Of a DNA stretch of 64,000 nt, positions 43,290-53,280 are shown one piece after another. The translations under genes were made by a program, and so were the position numbers. This stretch comes from Pictodentalium vernedei (taxonomy: Eukaryota; Mollusca; Scaphopoda; Dentaliida; Dentaliidae), in contig CM062290.1 of the NCBI GenBank assembly GCA_031216915.1, positions 167,853,453 through 167,917,452 of the forward strand, given 5' to 3'. How positions within the stretch are numbered: the stretch's first letter is position 1; every line of letters begins with the position of its first letter. The notes beneath the pieces are model-generated. The model was given only the letters and a program-made list of their open reading frames with translations, made no database searches and was not told where the DNA came from.

Positions 43290-45731
43290 ATGGAGCCTTC
43301 TAGAGAGTCGAATAATACTTCATCTAGTGAAATTAGTGAATCGCCCAGTAATTCTACAAGAGCGACAAGTACAGGAACGATACCAAACACAGGACTCTAC
43401 GGAATTCGCACCTGGCAAAATATTCTTTCCCAGTATATTGGTATATGTATTCAGAAAAGAATGATGCAGCTGGTGTTTTCCGATGTGTAAAATGTGAGGA
43501 AGAAATACAGAAAGGTGATGGTGGCCAGTCCAACTTAAAAACATTTTAAGAGGCACCATAAAAACATTTTCGATACAGTGATTGAACCACCGGCCAAAAG
43601 ACGCACGTCCATGTTGAACTACGTAAAAAAGACATCCTCAACTGCATCATCACCGGAATCTATCCCGCTTCCACAAAGAATTGTAGTCGGTGAATCCGAG
43701 TTCGGGCAAGAAGAATTCTACAAGAAGACTTCGATACGCGCAATGTAAACGGAATCTCACTGACAGGATATGTTCAGATATTCAGTCTGAATCTATAGTG
43801 AATGGCCCTGGGTTTCTACTGTACTCTTACACATTAAATCCAAGATTCATAGTTCCATCGAGAGACACAATAGATAATGAGATCACAAAACTATACGACG
43901 ATAGGAAATCTACAGTGCAGAAACTACTTAAAAAAACATCACATACTTCTGCGCCACTTTTGGTATATGAACATTTAAGACAATGCACTCATATATCAGT
44001 TTGACTGTACATTTCATTTCAAATTAATGGGAATTAGAGAGTGTTAGACGTGGAGCTGTATCTTTTCCCGGAGAAAACTCAGGAGAAAGTATCACTGATA
44101 AAGTTCTCGAAATGTTGGACACATGGGAGCTGCCGAGAGACAAGTTAGTAGCGGCAACATGCGACAATGTCAGTTCGGACATCAAATGTTGTAGAGACCT
44201 CCTATATATTGAACGATTTCCATGCCTCGGCTATGTTTTGAACTTACCTGTACAAGATGGACTTAATGTGCGGGGAGAAACTGAAGCCATAGACCGGTGT
44301 AAGAAAGTGGTAATGCATTTCCTCAAGAGCAAAGTCCTGCTTGATAAAATGGAGGCTGTACAACGAGAAAAGAAACTTAAGACATTGGAACTCATTCAAG
44401 ATCTATGTACCCGGTCCCGATGGAACTCAACGTATTTAATGTTGTCAAAACTTTTGGAACTTAGAGACAATATAACCACCATTGTAGATGATACCCTACC
44501 ATACAGGAATACTCCAAAACCCACTTACTTCCCCACTGAAGTTGAGTGGAATCTCATCTCCGAGCTATTTCACTACTACGACCATTTTATGATGTGACAG
44601 TTTGGATGAGTTTCTCTTAGTATGTGACAATGTCGGCGGTTGGAGCAGCTACAGCAATGTTAGGGCAACACTTGGAAACGAAAGTAAACGACCCGCAATC
44701 AAGAAATTCAAGGAGCAAGCAAAACTGAAGATGAACAAATACTTCGATATGAAAGATGAAGAAAACCAAGTGGACCCTCGTTTCTGTTCTTTTGGTCACA
44801 AGTTGGAGGCAAGATCGACTTTTGAGGCAAAGGTGACATCAGAACTTACGGGGCTAATCGGATGTATAGCAACATCGAGCCAGGTTAGTCCTTGGATGGG
44901 TGACCGTCTGAGCGATCGATTCGGACTCCCGCGTCGTGTCCTTGGGCAAAGCACTTAACCCCGATTATCCACATGGGGGCACGATGACGCCGTGTGCTAA
45001 AGCGTACCGCACGTCGATGGTGCGCATGTCTTCAACCAATCTAACCCTGCCTGTGCTGCAGTGCGGAGTTACGATGTTGAGGAGCTGGCAGCTACTTGTC
45101 GTTGCTCGGTGGTTCTCTCTGGGTACTCCGGCTTCCTCTACCCGTAAAACTGTCACCAACACGATATGACCTTGGCTGTTAAAGTGTCGTTAAACCTCAA
45201 TGAATAAATGAATAAATCGGGTGTATAAAAGCGCAGGTATCAGATACTTGTGGAAGTGATTCTGTGGTGCCTGGCGTTGGGTATCCGACAGGACCGACAC
45301 CATGCGAAGAGAAAGGGCTTGGCCGTCTTCTTGGCACGACACATGGAGCACACGTGTCACGTGATTCGAGCAATTCAGACACTGCAATGACAGAAATAAA
45401 TAGGTACAATGCCCTGCCGTGCGCTGGGATAAATACTAACCCACTTGATTGGTGAAGGTTACATGAAGATATGCCTCCATACATGTCTGAATTTGTGAAA
45501 AAGTTGATGTGTGTAGTTACTACTAGTGTGCCAAGTGAGTGCTTGTTCAGTGTTACAGGAGACATTATTACTTCAATACGAAATCGTCTATTACCCGATA
45601 CAGTAGCTAAGTTCTCATTTTTGCATGACAATGTTGGGAAGCGCCACTTTCCCGAACACCCACGGATGCGTAGTTTGTGCAACTGTGGGAATTGCAAGCG
45701 TCTCGTTCAAGAAGGATTTGAAAACCTATGA
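43290..45731 (+). pseudogene. hAT-family transposase, decayed and split by a SINE
   Basis: The start is the methionine of MEPSRESNNTSSSEI; the one seven codons earlier precedes only A/T-rich leader. Recognisable parts in order: BED-type finger fragment (VFRCVKCEE, about 43470-43530); SIVNGPGF and TLNPRFIVPSRDTI (43790-43870); an RNase-H-like core with ATCDNVSSDIKC, LGYVLNLPVQDGL and CTRSRWNSTYLMLSKLLELR (44112-44597); a region ending near 44868; then, after the SINE, EINRYNALP and the dimerisation domain TTSVPSECLFSVTGDI ... RNRLLPDTVAKFSFLHDN (45230-45731). Frames change several times (near 43500, 43750 and 44010) and a stop separates 44597 from 44602. It is inactive. Family assignment is strong. 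Confidence 0.9.
44869..45215 (+). mobile_element. SINE with 5S rRNA-like head, 12-bp TSD
   Basis: Starts GCAACATCGAGCCAGGTTAG, then TCCTTGGATGGGTGACCGTCTG, matching the 3' half of 5S rRNA, including the box C region of its internal promoter. The body is the same as in the tRNA-headed copies: GTGTCCTTGGGCAAAGCACTTAA, CCACATGGGGGCAC, GTGCTAAAGCGTACC, ATGTTGAGGAGCTGGCAG and a GAATAAATGAATAAA tail. Flanks ATCGGATGTATA (44857-44868) and ATCGGGTGTATA (45216-45227) match at 11 of 12. The head lacks the first half of 5S, so the copy is 5'-truncated or the head is a composite. Confidence 0.88.
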
Positions 45732-45814
45732 AATGCTTGACTGTCAAGGAATACATGTGAGTAGTATGTCTCGCACGTTTCGGGCACAGTTTGCCGGACC
45801 CCGGTGCCGGACCC

Positions 45815-46025
45815 CGGAGGTGACGTCATGTCACTTGATCCAGTGGCGCCGTGTTATGTTGTCATTGTAACCCGCGTGAGCGCCATCTTGTGACGTCATC
45901 CCCATTGTGATACGTGGTATTAGTGCGCATGTGCAGCGCGTATTGTTAGGGTGATACATGTTTCCATCGTCCATTTTGTGTACTGGAGGCCGCCATCTTG
46001 GTTTCTACGGTAGCACGTGGGTGTT
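45815..46025 (+). promoter_or_regulatory. Promoter-like motif cluster in left TIR of D
   Basis: TGACGTCA occurs twice (near 45820 and 45890), then an X-box-like GTTGTCATTGTAACC, the decayed GCGCATGTGCA in place of the NRF1 site, GCCGCCATCTTGG and CACGTGG. It lies in the same order as in element C. The right TIR (about 51930-52150, inverse) keeps GCGCATGCGCA and CACGTGG but has lost others. Confidence 0.55.
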
Positions 46026-46439
46026 ATGTTACCTAAAGGCCAACAACAAGACAAGGATATGTTCGAAGGGTATGTTCCTTTGTACAAGAGTAATTTCCGT
46101 TTCGTAGAATTTCCACAAACAATCTGACAAACCTTCCAAATCACCGCAATTTACTTTATTTAGTACGGATTACCCCAGAATCCTTTTCAGGACCACCATA
46201 CCATGGTACCGAGAGGCCTCTTGGTACCGGGAAAGCCTCCAGGGTATGTTCGATTGAACTAGGATATTTTTTCTGGTTCGGATTCCCCCCAGAATCCATA
46301 TTTACTTCGTAGAATTTCGACAAACAATCCCATAATTGTTTACTTGGCTCTGATTTCCCAGTAAATTCTCGGTTTCTACCTATGTATCTACAAGCTCTCT
46401 TATGACTTCTTTGTTCTATTTATTCTAACTTCCCAAAAT

Positions 46440-47100
46440 ATGTTTATGTTCTACTTTACACATTACAGGTAGCACATAGGCATATGCTGGATGTGCCGAT
46501 ATGTGCTTATGTGAAAAGGCACACTGTGACACATTGTGCACTAGCACATATGCACATACGACTAAAAGGGATTCTATAACCACCGACGTTTCCCCAAAAA
46601 GGGGTTGTATAGGGATTCCAAAAAAGGGATTCCATAAGTGGAATTCCAAGCTCCTATACAGGTAATCGTACTATCTGTCCTATGATTTGGCTCTATTTTA
46701 GTCAAAAATAGTATAGTTTTGTATCATTCTTATGTCATTACTATCATATTCAATAAGTATTCCGACGACCTGTTTATGTCATGTGTGCACATTATATGTA
46801 GCACATAGGCACATGCTGGATGTGCTGATATGTGCTTATGTGAAAATGCACAATGTGTCACATTGTGCACTAACACATGGGCACATACGATAAAAAAGGG
46901 GTGCCGAACGCCAGACGTTTTTCAAAAAAAGGGATTCCATGTAACTTGGGTGTTTGGTGGAATGTGCTTGTGTGTTATTATACATTGTGTCACAATGTGT
47001 ACACATTATCTGTAGGACATTAGCACATGCTGGATGTGCCGATATGTGCTTATGTGAAAATGCACATTGTGCAATAGCACATATGCACATACTGGTATTT
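46440..47100. repeat. GCACAT/ATGTGC subterminal repeats, left TIR of D
   Basis: Three blocks (46450-46560, 46795-46895, 47000-47095) each contain GTAGCACATAGGCACATGCTG, GATATGTGCTTATGTG and CACATTGTGCACTARCACAT. They are rich in GTGCAC/CACGTG-like dyads. The inverse set lies at 50860-51490. The cysteine/histidine-rich frames here are repeat artefacts. Confidence 0.85.
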
Positions 47101-47313
47101 TAGGATACCTATGACCTGGTATTGTATTGTTGGAGGTTACCTGTTGTAGAAACCTTACATCCGGGTTCTTCTGTTGGGAAAGTAAATAAGAAACAAACAA
47201 CAGTATATAACATTTCATTCATTTTTATTCAAGTATACAGTTTATAATTCAATTTCTCAAGGCAGCATTTCCGTCTTTGTGGTTCTTCTGCCTTCTCTCA
47301 TGGGCTAACTATC

Positions 47314-47667
47314 TCATTGTCTGGCAAGGTTCTTGATAAAACACGTTCTCTGATTGATCGCTGGTAACTTGGCTTTGTTGGATGTTTTCATTTCCTGTCT
47401 TGTATCTTTCTTCTTTTTGGGTTCCTCATTCTTGTCTTTTAGCTGTTTCACAGTTTGAATAGTAACTTCAGTCTTCTGAACAGCATTCTTAGTTTCATTA
47501 GAAACTTCATTCGTAGTTTGAGTGGAAACATCGTTCTTGATGGAATATGGCATCATTCTCTTGTCTTCGGGCTGATTCGTAGTTTGAGTAGTTACTTCAT
47601 TCTTAGTTCGAGTAGTAACTTCAGGCTTCTTCATAGTGGTAACTTTGTTATTAATGGGATCTGGCAT
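47314..47667 (-). CDS. Thr/Lys/Gln-rich repetitive frame in D
   Basis: An open stretch of 117 residues with a repeating EVTTQTTN / DVSTQTTNEV / EVTIQT phrase every 13-20 residues, then KDKNEEPKKKKDTRQEM and a basic tail. It is probably disordered or coiled. I recognise no family. It is the last frame on the minus strand, next to the left TIR. Confidence 0.35.
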   Translation of the reverse strand: MPDPINNKVTTMKKPEVTTRTKNEVTTQTTNQPEDKRMMPYSIKNDVSTQTTNEVSNETKNAVQKTEVTIQTVKQLKDKNEEPKKKKDTRQEMKTSNKAKLPAINQRTCFIKNLARQ

Positions 47668-48021
47668 CGCTCTCTTTTCTTCAAGCTGTTTTGTAATTTG
47701 AGTAGTAACTTCATTCTAGTTTGTAGTGGAAACACCAGCCAGTTCTTCTGTCTTTATTCTCTTGTTTGCTAATCGGCCAGTATCCACACATCTTTTGTTT
47801 CTTTCCACCAGCACCCATGTCCAGATTTTTTCTCTTGACGCCATTTACCACACGATTCACTGGGGCCTGTTCTTGGGAAATCAGCTTTAATCCAGCATCT
47901 GTATGTGTAAGTCATCTTTGAATTTGAGCACTGTTATTGACACAGACATCTTTACTCTGCGACGTTCAAAACGGAAGTGAGTTTATTTTCATACCAACAC
48001 TCCTTTTATACTTTTTTTTCT

Positions 48022-48303
48022 CTAATCGTCTTCTTCTTCATCTTCTACGGCGAATGAGTAGTTTGTCATAAGGTTGTCGAACAGAAATCTTTGCTTTTCC
48101 AAGGAATATTTCTGGGATTCTTCAAAGTCAAAGTCCTCTTCTTCACGAAGACGCTTGGCAGTTTCTTGAATTTTCTTGTGTATTATGTCGTTGCAAAAAT
48201 TTCTAATGTACACTAAGGTATTAATGTATTTCACACTAATGGCTTCTCTGACACTCTTTTGAAGTGCTCTATATGCTGTTTCAACTGCATCGTCTCTGTT
48301 CAT
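48022..48303 (-). CDS. Helical acidic-tail protein frame in D
   Basis: 93 open residues: NRDDAVETAYRALQKSVRE, then INTLVYIRNFCNDIIHKKI, TAKRLREEEDFDFEESQKY and an acidic end (AVEDEEEDD). The sequence just upstream on the same strand is also acidic and serine-rich (SDSDESSELSEECEEE), so the protein was probably longer. Composition (helical core, charged clusters) looks like a genuine coding remnant. I do not know the family and cannot tell whether it belonged to the element or was captured. Confidence 0.45.
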   Translation of the reverse strand: MNRDDAVETAYRALQKSVREAISVKYINTLVYIRNFCNDIIHKKIQETAKRLREEEDFDFEESQKYSLEKQRFLFDNLMTNYSFAVEDEEEDD

Positions 48304-48542
48304 TCCATCATCGATATATTAATTCATGAAGTTGTCGAACTCGTCTTCGTATTTGTCATAGGCACTTTGGACGATAGTTCCCATCATAGAAACGTCTTCT
48401 TCTTCATCTTATTCTTCTTCACATTCTTCTGATAGTTCCGACGACTCATCGGAGTCCGAATCTTTTGACCAATTTTTTGGTGCACACCTGGATTGCATTG
48501 TATCCGCTCTCTTAGGAGGTCAGATTACAAATGACAAGTTTC

Positions 48543-48782
48543 TTACGAGCATGACCCTTTTATATGATATCGGACAGAACAGTGATGATGAGTTTCATTA
48601 ACTTTCCTAAAAATCCTCTTTTCTATATGATCCGTCTTTTTCCGATAAGGTAGTTCTCTCTTTGGTAAGGCAATTTTCCTTATCTGGTGTTTGTATGGGA
48701 TCAGCTGAGCACTCCCAGATTTGGTTATAGGTACTGCCCCTTTCAAGATATTCGAGGCACAATCACATATACATTGTATCAA
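48543..48782 (-). CDS. Frame paralogous to 48944-49297 in D
   Basis: 79 open residues beginning IQCICDCASNILKGAVPI. The pattern C-x3-C-x-x-A-x-NIL-x5-P matches ITCLCKCATNILEDKIPL in the frame at 48944-49297, so the two derive from a tandem duplication that has since diverged. Unknown function. Confidence 0.35.
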   Translation of the reverse strand: MIQCICDCASNILKGAVPITKSGSAQLIPYKHQIRKIALPKRELPYRKKTDHIEKRIFRKVNETHHHCSVRYHIKGSCS

Positions 48783-48849
48783 ATCATCATTGGCCGGGAT
48801 TCGCAGTGTATTTGAATTTCTGTCTAGTCTTGCTCGATTTTTTCCGATT

Positions 48850-48950
48850 TCCTCATGGGACAGTTATCATCTTCATGTCTCTTACGTGTGAAGCTCCTGG
48901 AGAATTCTTTATCACAATATCTGTAGCATGGACTTTCATGACTTCACTCT
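48850..48950 (-). other. C2HC finger pattern in D, module 1
   Basis: Minus-strand translation shows C-x2-C, phenylalanine four residues on, then RH and a cysteine five residues later (CYRYCDKEFS ... RKRHEDDNC). It sits between the two paralogous frames, as the second set at 49340-49492 does. A short nucleic-acid-binding finger is likely. Confidence 0.4.
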
Positions 48951-49297
48951 TTCGTGGTAGTAGAACAAATGAGCATTTGGTGTTGGTACATCCCTTTTAT
49001 ACCCTTTTCAGAGCTAGGACTGGTTGATAAGCGCCGAGAGAAAGCAACATTTCGTAATATACTTCTTTTTATATCGGTAGAAATTCCATCATCTGTTAGC
49101 AGGTTCAATACATGTTCGTACTTTCGCAGGTCATCAAATTCAGCCAAATTCAGTGGTATCTTATCTTCGAGGATGTTGGTAGCACATTTACATAAACAGG
49201 TAATCAAAGCTTCATCAGCAGCACGTAGAACGGCATCGATTTCCTCCTTGCCAGCATCCCGTAAACATTCTAAAGGTACTTTATTCTGGTCAGTCAT
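48944..49297 (-). CDS. Unrecognised helical frame in D
   Basis: 117 open residues: MTDQNKVPLECLRDAGKEE, AVLRAADEALITCLCKCAT, NILEDKIPLNLAEFDDLRKY, then LLTDDGISTDIKRSILRNV. Mostly helical, with a conserved cysteine pair near residue 38. Paralogous to 48543-48782. No family recognised. Confidence 0.45.
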   Translation of the reverse strand: MTDQNKVPLECLRDAGKEEIDAVLRAADEALITCLCKCATNILEDKIPLNLAEFDDLRKYEHVLNLLTDDGISTDIKRSILRNVAFSRRLSTSPSSEKGIKGMYQHQMLICSTTTKE

Positions 49298-49339
49298 TGA
49301 ATCTCCAGTATCTCTCTGCTATTCTGTTCTTCTTGGACA

Positions 49340-49492
49340 TTGATGTTCTTCATGCCTCTTCCTATTGTGTGTTTGGGTGAACAACTTCGTACAATATCTG
49401 CACTGGAGCCGACAATGGTTCTTCTCGTGTCTTCAGGCATTATCCGATCTCGAAAATAACTTGGAACAGTCTCTGCACCGAACCAGTAACAT
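49340..49492 (-). other. Two C2HC finger patterns in D, module 2
   Basis: Two successive patterns, CRDCSKLFS ... RHEKNHC and CRYCTKLFT ... KRHEEHQC, each C-x2-C-x12-H-x4-C. They precede the helical frame at 48944-49297, just as module 1 precedes 48543-48782. A duplicated finger-plus-helical gene pair is the simplest reading. Confidence 0.45.
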
Positions 49493-49604
49493 GTCTTCAC
49501 TCGACGACGGTCAGAACACAAATGAGGCTTAAGCCGCGATATACAAAACTCAACATGATTTCATTAATATTCATGACCTGTCAGCACCAACAGTGGAGCA
49601 TTGT

Positions 49605-49865
49605 AAAATGTTCATCAGTTTATATAGATACTTGAGAATTGAGAAAGTCCTTTTCAGGATATTTTATACAAATACTTGAGAATCCAGGATGTCCTACTTT
49701 TCAGGATATTTTATATAGATACTTGATAATCCAAGAAGTCCTACTTTTCAGGATATTTTATATAGACACTTGAGAATCCAGAAAGTCCTATTTTTCAGGA
49801 TATTTTATAGAGATACTTGAGAATCCAGAAAGTCCTACTTTTCAGGATTTTTTATATAGCTAATT
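49605..49865. repeat. 62-bp tandem repeat in D, about 4 copies
   Basis: Units contain ATACTTGAGAATCCAGAAAG, TCCTACTTTTCAGGATATTT and TATATAG. AGTCCT...AGGAT gives each a small dyad. Confidence 0.9.
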
Positions 49866-49977
49866 GAGATTCTTTTTAACATACAATACAGCATAGTATG
49901 ATGCATCATCTTTCTGTCGTAGTATACATAACATTCTACACAGAAACATAAAATAAATTAAACAAAAAAAAAATATA

Positions 49978-50280
49978 TTGCAATCTTTTGCTGCATTTTA
50001 TTATCATTAAATCCTCAACTGTTTTGTCATTAACTCTGCACTTTTCTAGTCTGACAATCTTACCTGCTGAACTAAATAATCTCTCAACAGGTGCAGATGA
50101 TGTTGGGACACAGGTATTTCTCAGCTGATTGTGCCAGTAGTGGGGCTAATATATTTGCTGCACTTTCCAGTACTGAAGAGGTGACTGGTTTATTTCAGTG
50201 CATGGCTCAGTTAAAGTATTTTTCAAGTTCAAGGACTGCTGCTATGGAAAACCAGACTCATTTTCATAATTAGTTAATCA
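49978..50280 (-). pseudogene. hAT transposase C-terminal fragment in D
   Basis: Minus-strand translation contains NTCVPTSSAPVERLFSSAG, then KIVRLEKCRVNDKTVEDLM, a textbook hAT dimerisation motif (TSSAPVERLFS..G), different from the one at 45.5 kb. Only this end is seen; the RNase-H core is absent. It may be the relic of D's own transposase, which would fit the 8-bp duplication, or an unrelated insertion. Confidence 0.65.
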
Positions 50281-50770
50281 TTCCTCAATAGATGCCTTCA
50301 ATGTTGTCATCATTTTACTGTTTTAAGTGCCAGATAAATTCTTCAGATTGTTGTGTTTAATCCACTCATCACAGGTGCAGCCAAGCTACCACTGACATTG
50401 TTAGCATATCCACATATTTCGGATATTGGTCACACATACTTACTAGGGTTATGGCCCTTGTTACACTTAGAAAACTTTCTATATGAATGTTTTGGATTGT
50501 AACTCAGATATCGGATGTCAAAATTTTGATGTCCTTGTGGAAGGTGAGAGACCACTAAGGAGGAAAGAATGTCTACATATTGTTGTTTCACCCACGTATA
50601 TTTACCAGAGTTATGGTCCCTATTAGACTTAGAAAACTGTCTCTTTGAACTTTTTGCTTGTTTTTTGGTCCATGGGAATAATTTTTATTGAATGGCAGCA
50701 TAAAATTGAATCATTTTTATATTACTCATGTTGAAGTAGTATGCAAGGTGTTGAATTCGCACCCATTTTA
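50281..50770. other. D interior, no gene recognised
   Basis: Single-copy A/T-rich sequence. The phrase GTTATGGYCCYTRTTAGACTTAGAAAACT occurs twice (near 50450 and 50610), suggesting an old duplication of about 160 bp. Confidence 0.45.
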
Positions 50771-50859
50771 TGCCTTTCCCAACAGAAGAACCCGGAAGTA
50801 AGGGGTCTACAACAGGTATCCTCCAACAATACAATACCAGGTCATAGGTATCCTAAAAT

Positions 50860-51490
50860 ACCCATATGTGCATATGTGCTATTGCACAATGTGTCACATT
50901 GTGCATTTTCACATAAGCACATATCGGCATATCCAGCTTGTGCTAATGTGCTACAGGTAATGTGTACACCTTGTGACACAATGTGTAATAACACACAAGC
51001 ACATTCCACAAAACACCCAAGTTGCATGGAATCCCCTTTTTTGAAAAACATCTGGCATTCGGCACCCTTTTTATCGAATGTGCCTATGTGTTAGTGCACA
51101 GTGTTCACATAAGCACATATCAGTACATCCAGCATGTGCCCATGTGCTATATATAATGTGTACACATGACATAAACAGGTCGCCGGAATACTTATGGAAC
51201 ATCGTAGTAATGGCATAAGAGTGGTACAAAGTATACTATTTTTGGACTAAAATAGAGCCAGATCATAGGACGGATAGTAAGAATACCTGTATAGGATCTT
51301 GGAATCCCACTTGTGGAATCACTTTTTTGGAATCCCTATAGAATCCCTTTTTGGTGAAACGTCGGTGGTTATGGAGTCCCTTTTTAGTCGTATGTGCTTT
51401 TGTGCTGGTGCTCAATGTGTCACATTGTGCCTTTTCACATAAGCACATATCGGCACATCCAGCATGTGCCTATGTGTTACCTGTATTGTG
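50860..51490. repeat. GCACAT/ATGTGC subterminal repeats, right TIR of D
   Basis: Inverse counterpart of 46440-47100, with the same three-block structure. Confidence 0.85.
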
Positions 51491-52181
51491 TAAAATAGAA
51501 CATAAACATGTTTAGGAAAGCTAGAATAAATAGAACAAAGAATTCAAAAGAGAGCTTGTAGATACATAGGTAGAAACCGAGAATTTACTGAGAAATCAGA
51601 GCCAAGTAAACAATTATGGGGTTGTTTGTGGTAATTCTGCGAAGTGAATATGGATTCTGGGGGGAATCCGAACCAGAAAAATACTCTAGTTCAATCGAAC
51701 TTACCTCTGGATGCATTCTCGGTACCTGGGATGGGGGCCTCTCGGTGCCATGGTATGGCGGCCCTAAAAGGATTCTGGGGGAAATTCATACTAAATAAAG
51801 TCAATTTGGGTAGTTTGGGGTGGTTTCTTGTGATTTGGAGGGACTGTCGGTTTCATTTGTGTAATTCTACGAAACGGGGAATTACTCGTGTACAAAGGAA
51901 CACACCTTACGAACATACCCCTGTCTTGTTGTTGGCCTTTAGGTAACATAGCAACCACGTGCTACCATAGAAACCAGGATGGTGGCCTCCAGTATATAAG
52001 ATGGACGACGGAAACACGTATAACAACATGCGTTGCGCATGCGCACAAACACCACGTATCTCTATGGGGATGGCGTCACAAGATGGGCGCCTACGTGGGT
52101 TATCATGACAACACAACAGGGCGCCACTGGGTCAGGAGACATGACGACACTTCTATGTCCGAACCGTGCAAGACATACTAC

Positions 52182-52634
52182 TCATGTGTATGTGTTTACT
52201 GTTTATGTGACTCCCGCGTGAGAATCAACAATCAACATGATGCAACAAGTTAACAATTGCAAGTGTTTTGGAATTATTTTTTGGTTTATAATTGCGCATT
52301 GGCAAGTGACCAGTTTTCAATAATTATGCATTGCAAATTACACAAATATGAGACGATAGTTATAGTTTTATTCTGGTTGGGGCAAATGGGCAAGCGACGA
52401 TGTAGTTTACAATATACATTATCGATTACAATAAGCCGTTTTATAAAGTCAGAACATTGCCGCTTTAGAGGTCAGATGTTTAGCGGGTCACTTTCTAAAA
52501 CGCGTTTCATACAGCCATCTTGTCTTACTTGACAGCTTGCATCCAAGACAAAAACAACGATACTTGATGAAACGAATACGCGTTTTACAGAAATATCCTC
52601 TTTAACCTTTGATCTCTGAAATGACAATGTCTGA
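52182..52634. other. No recognisable feature
   Basis: Single-copy sequence right of element D. If D inserted in the hAT element, its 3' remainder should lie here, but I cannot see the expected TIR. Confidence 0.45.
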
Positions 52635-52779
52635 AATTACGAAACCCCTTATACAGTTACCATCTTCTCGACATTTGGACCTATATCTGATACACTGGGT
52701 ACTTTGGGTAATACCCAATGTGTCAGATATAGGCAAAAAATGTCGAGAACATGGTAGGTGTATGAGTGGTTTCATAATT
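52635..52779. mobile_element. 145-bp foldback
   Basis: Arms of about 65 bp: AAATTACGAAACC ... TTCTCGACATTTGG, CCTATATCTGATACACTGGG, and the inverse. Arms match imperfectly, so it is not recent. No clear target duplication. Confidence 0.7.
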
Positions 52780-53073
52780 CCAATGGGTAATGGTATGCAT
52801 ATTGCTAGTGACAATGACTGGTGTTAGACAAGATAGCGAATTAGGAATTACCATGTCAAGTTGTCAAGTAACCCTCCTCATAGGCTCATATACATTTCAG
52901 TGTACTGAAGAGAGGTAGCTAATCGCGATATAGCCTATAGTTGGCATTATCTAACTCCAAGTCACTACACCCAATACCGAATACAGGTACGCATACCTGC
53001 ATGTCATGTCAGAAATTGACAAATCTTTCTGGAATATGTCAGGTGCCAATGCTAACAACAACACGTTTTTGTT

Positions 53074-53153
53074 CTGAAAGACTTGGAGCATTTGCACTAT
53101 CTATCTTTAAGTTCTTAAAAACATAGATAGCGCAAATGCTCAAAGTTTTTCAG
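53074..53153. repeat. 80-bp hairpin
   Basis: CTGAAAGACTTGGAGCATTT, GCACTATCTAT pairs with the inverse ending at 53153, leaving an A/T-rich loop. Stem about 32 bp with a few mismatches. Confidence 0.7.
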
Positions 53154-53280
53154 CACTAATTCCATTTAGTCTGTAGTTCACATTTCGCTATCATCCACAT
53201 GCTATACTACCATCTCCTCATCTCATATATCGGGGGGGGGGGGACAGGAGGCAAATCGGACTCACAGTGACGATGCGGTA

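Larger units (their letters stand above)
42888..45760 (+). mobile_element. hAT transposon (ZBED-like), left end and body
   Basis: The left end appears to be TAGGGATGCGGACCGGACCG, followed by GGTCCG/CGGACC-rich subterminal repeats (42900-43010), typical of hAT elements. The transposase-derived region follows (43290-45731). A 5S-headed SINE lies inside at 44869-45215, and element D begins at 45761, 30 bp after the transposase stop. I do not find the matching right end (CGCATCCCTA) beyond D, so the 3' terminus is lost or too diverged. Confidence 0.72.
45761..52181. mobile_element. Element D: 6.4-kb element with about 1.4-kb TIRs, GTAGTATGTC family
   Basis: Both ends read GTAGTATGTCT(C/T)GCACG inward. 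The inverted match runs about 1.4 kb on each side (45761-47165; 50775-52181), through the promoter-like block, GGAATCCCTTTTT repeats, a GCACAT/ATGTGC-rich repeat block and AACAGAAGAACCCGGA. Flanks ACATGTGA and TCATGTGT agree at 6 of 8, suggesting an 8-bp duplication. The 3.6-kb interior carries minus-strand frames, C2HC finger patterns, a 62-bp tandem repeat and a hAT C-terminal fragment. It looks broken. Superfamily unassigned: the 8-bp duplication and hAT fragment favour hAT, and TIR length recalls Mutator-like or virus-like elements. Confidence 0.82.

Noticed and set aside
44880-44925. 5S rRNA gene fragment on its own
   Set aside because: It is joined to a SINE body within matching target duplications, so it is the SINE head.
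46425-47218. Cysteine/histidine-rich frames resembling zinc fingers near D's ends
   Set aside because: They translate GCACAT/ATGTGC repeats in the TIR, and equivalent frames appear inverted in the other TIR.
45761-52181. Calling D a Polinton
   Set aside because: I see no polymerase, retroviral-type integrase, ATPase or capsid gene, and the apparent duplication is 8 rather than 6 bp; kept as unassigned.
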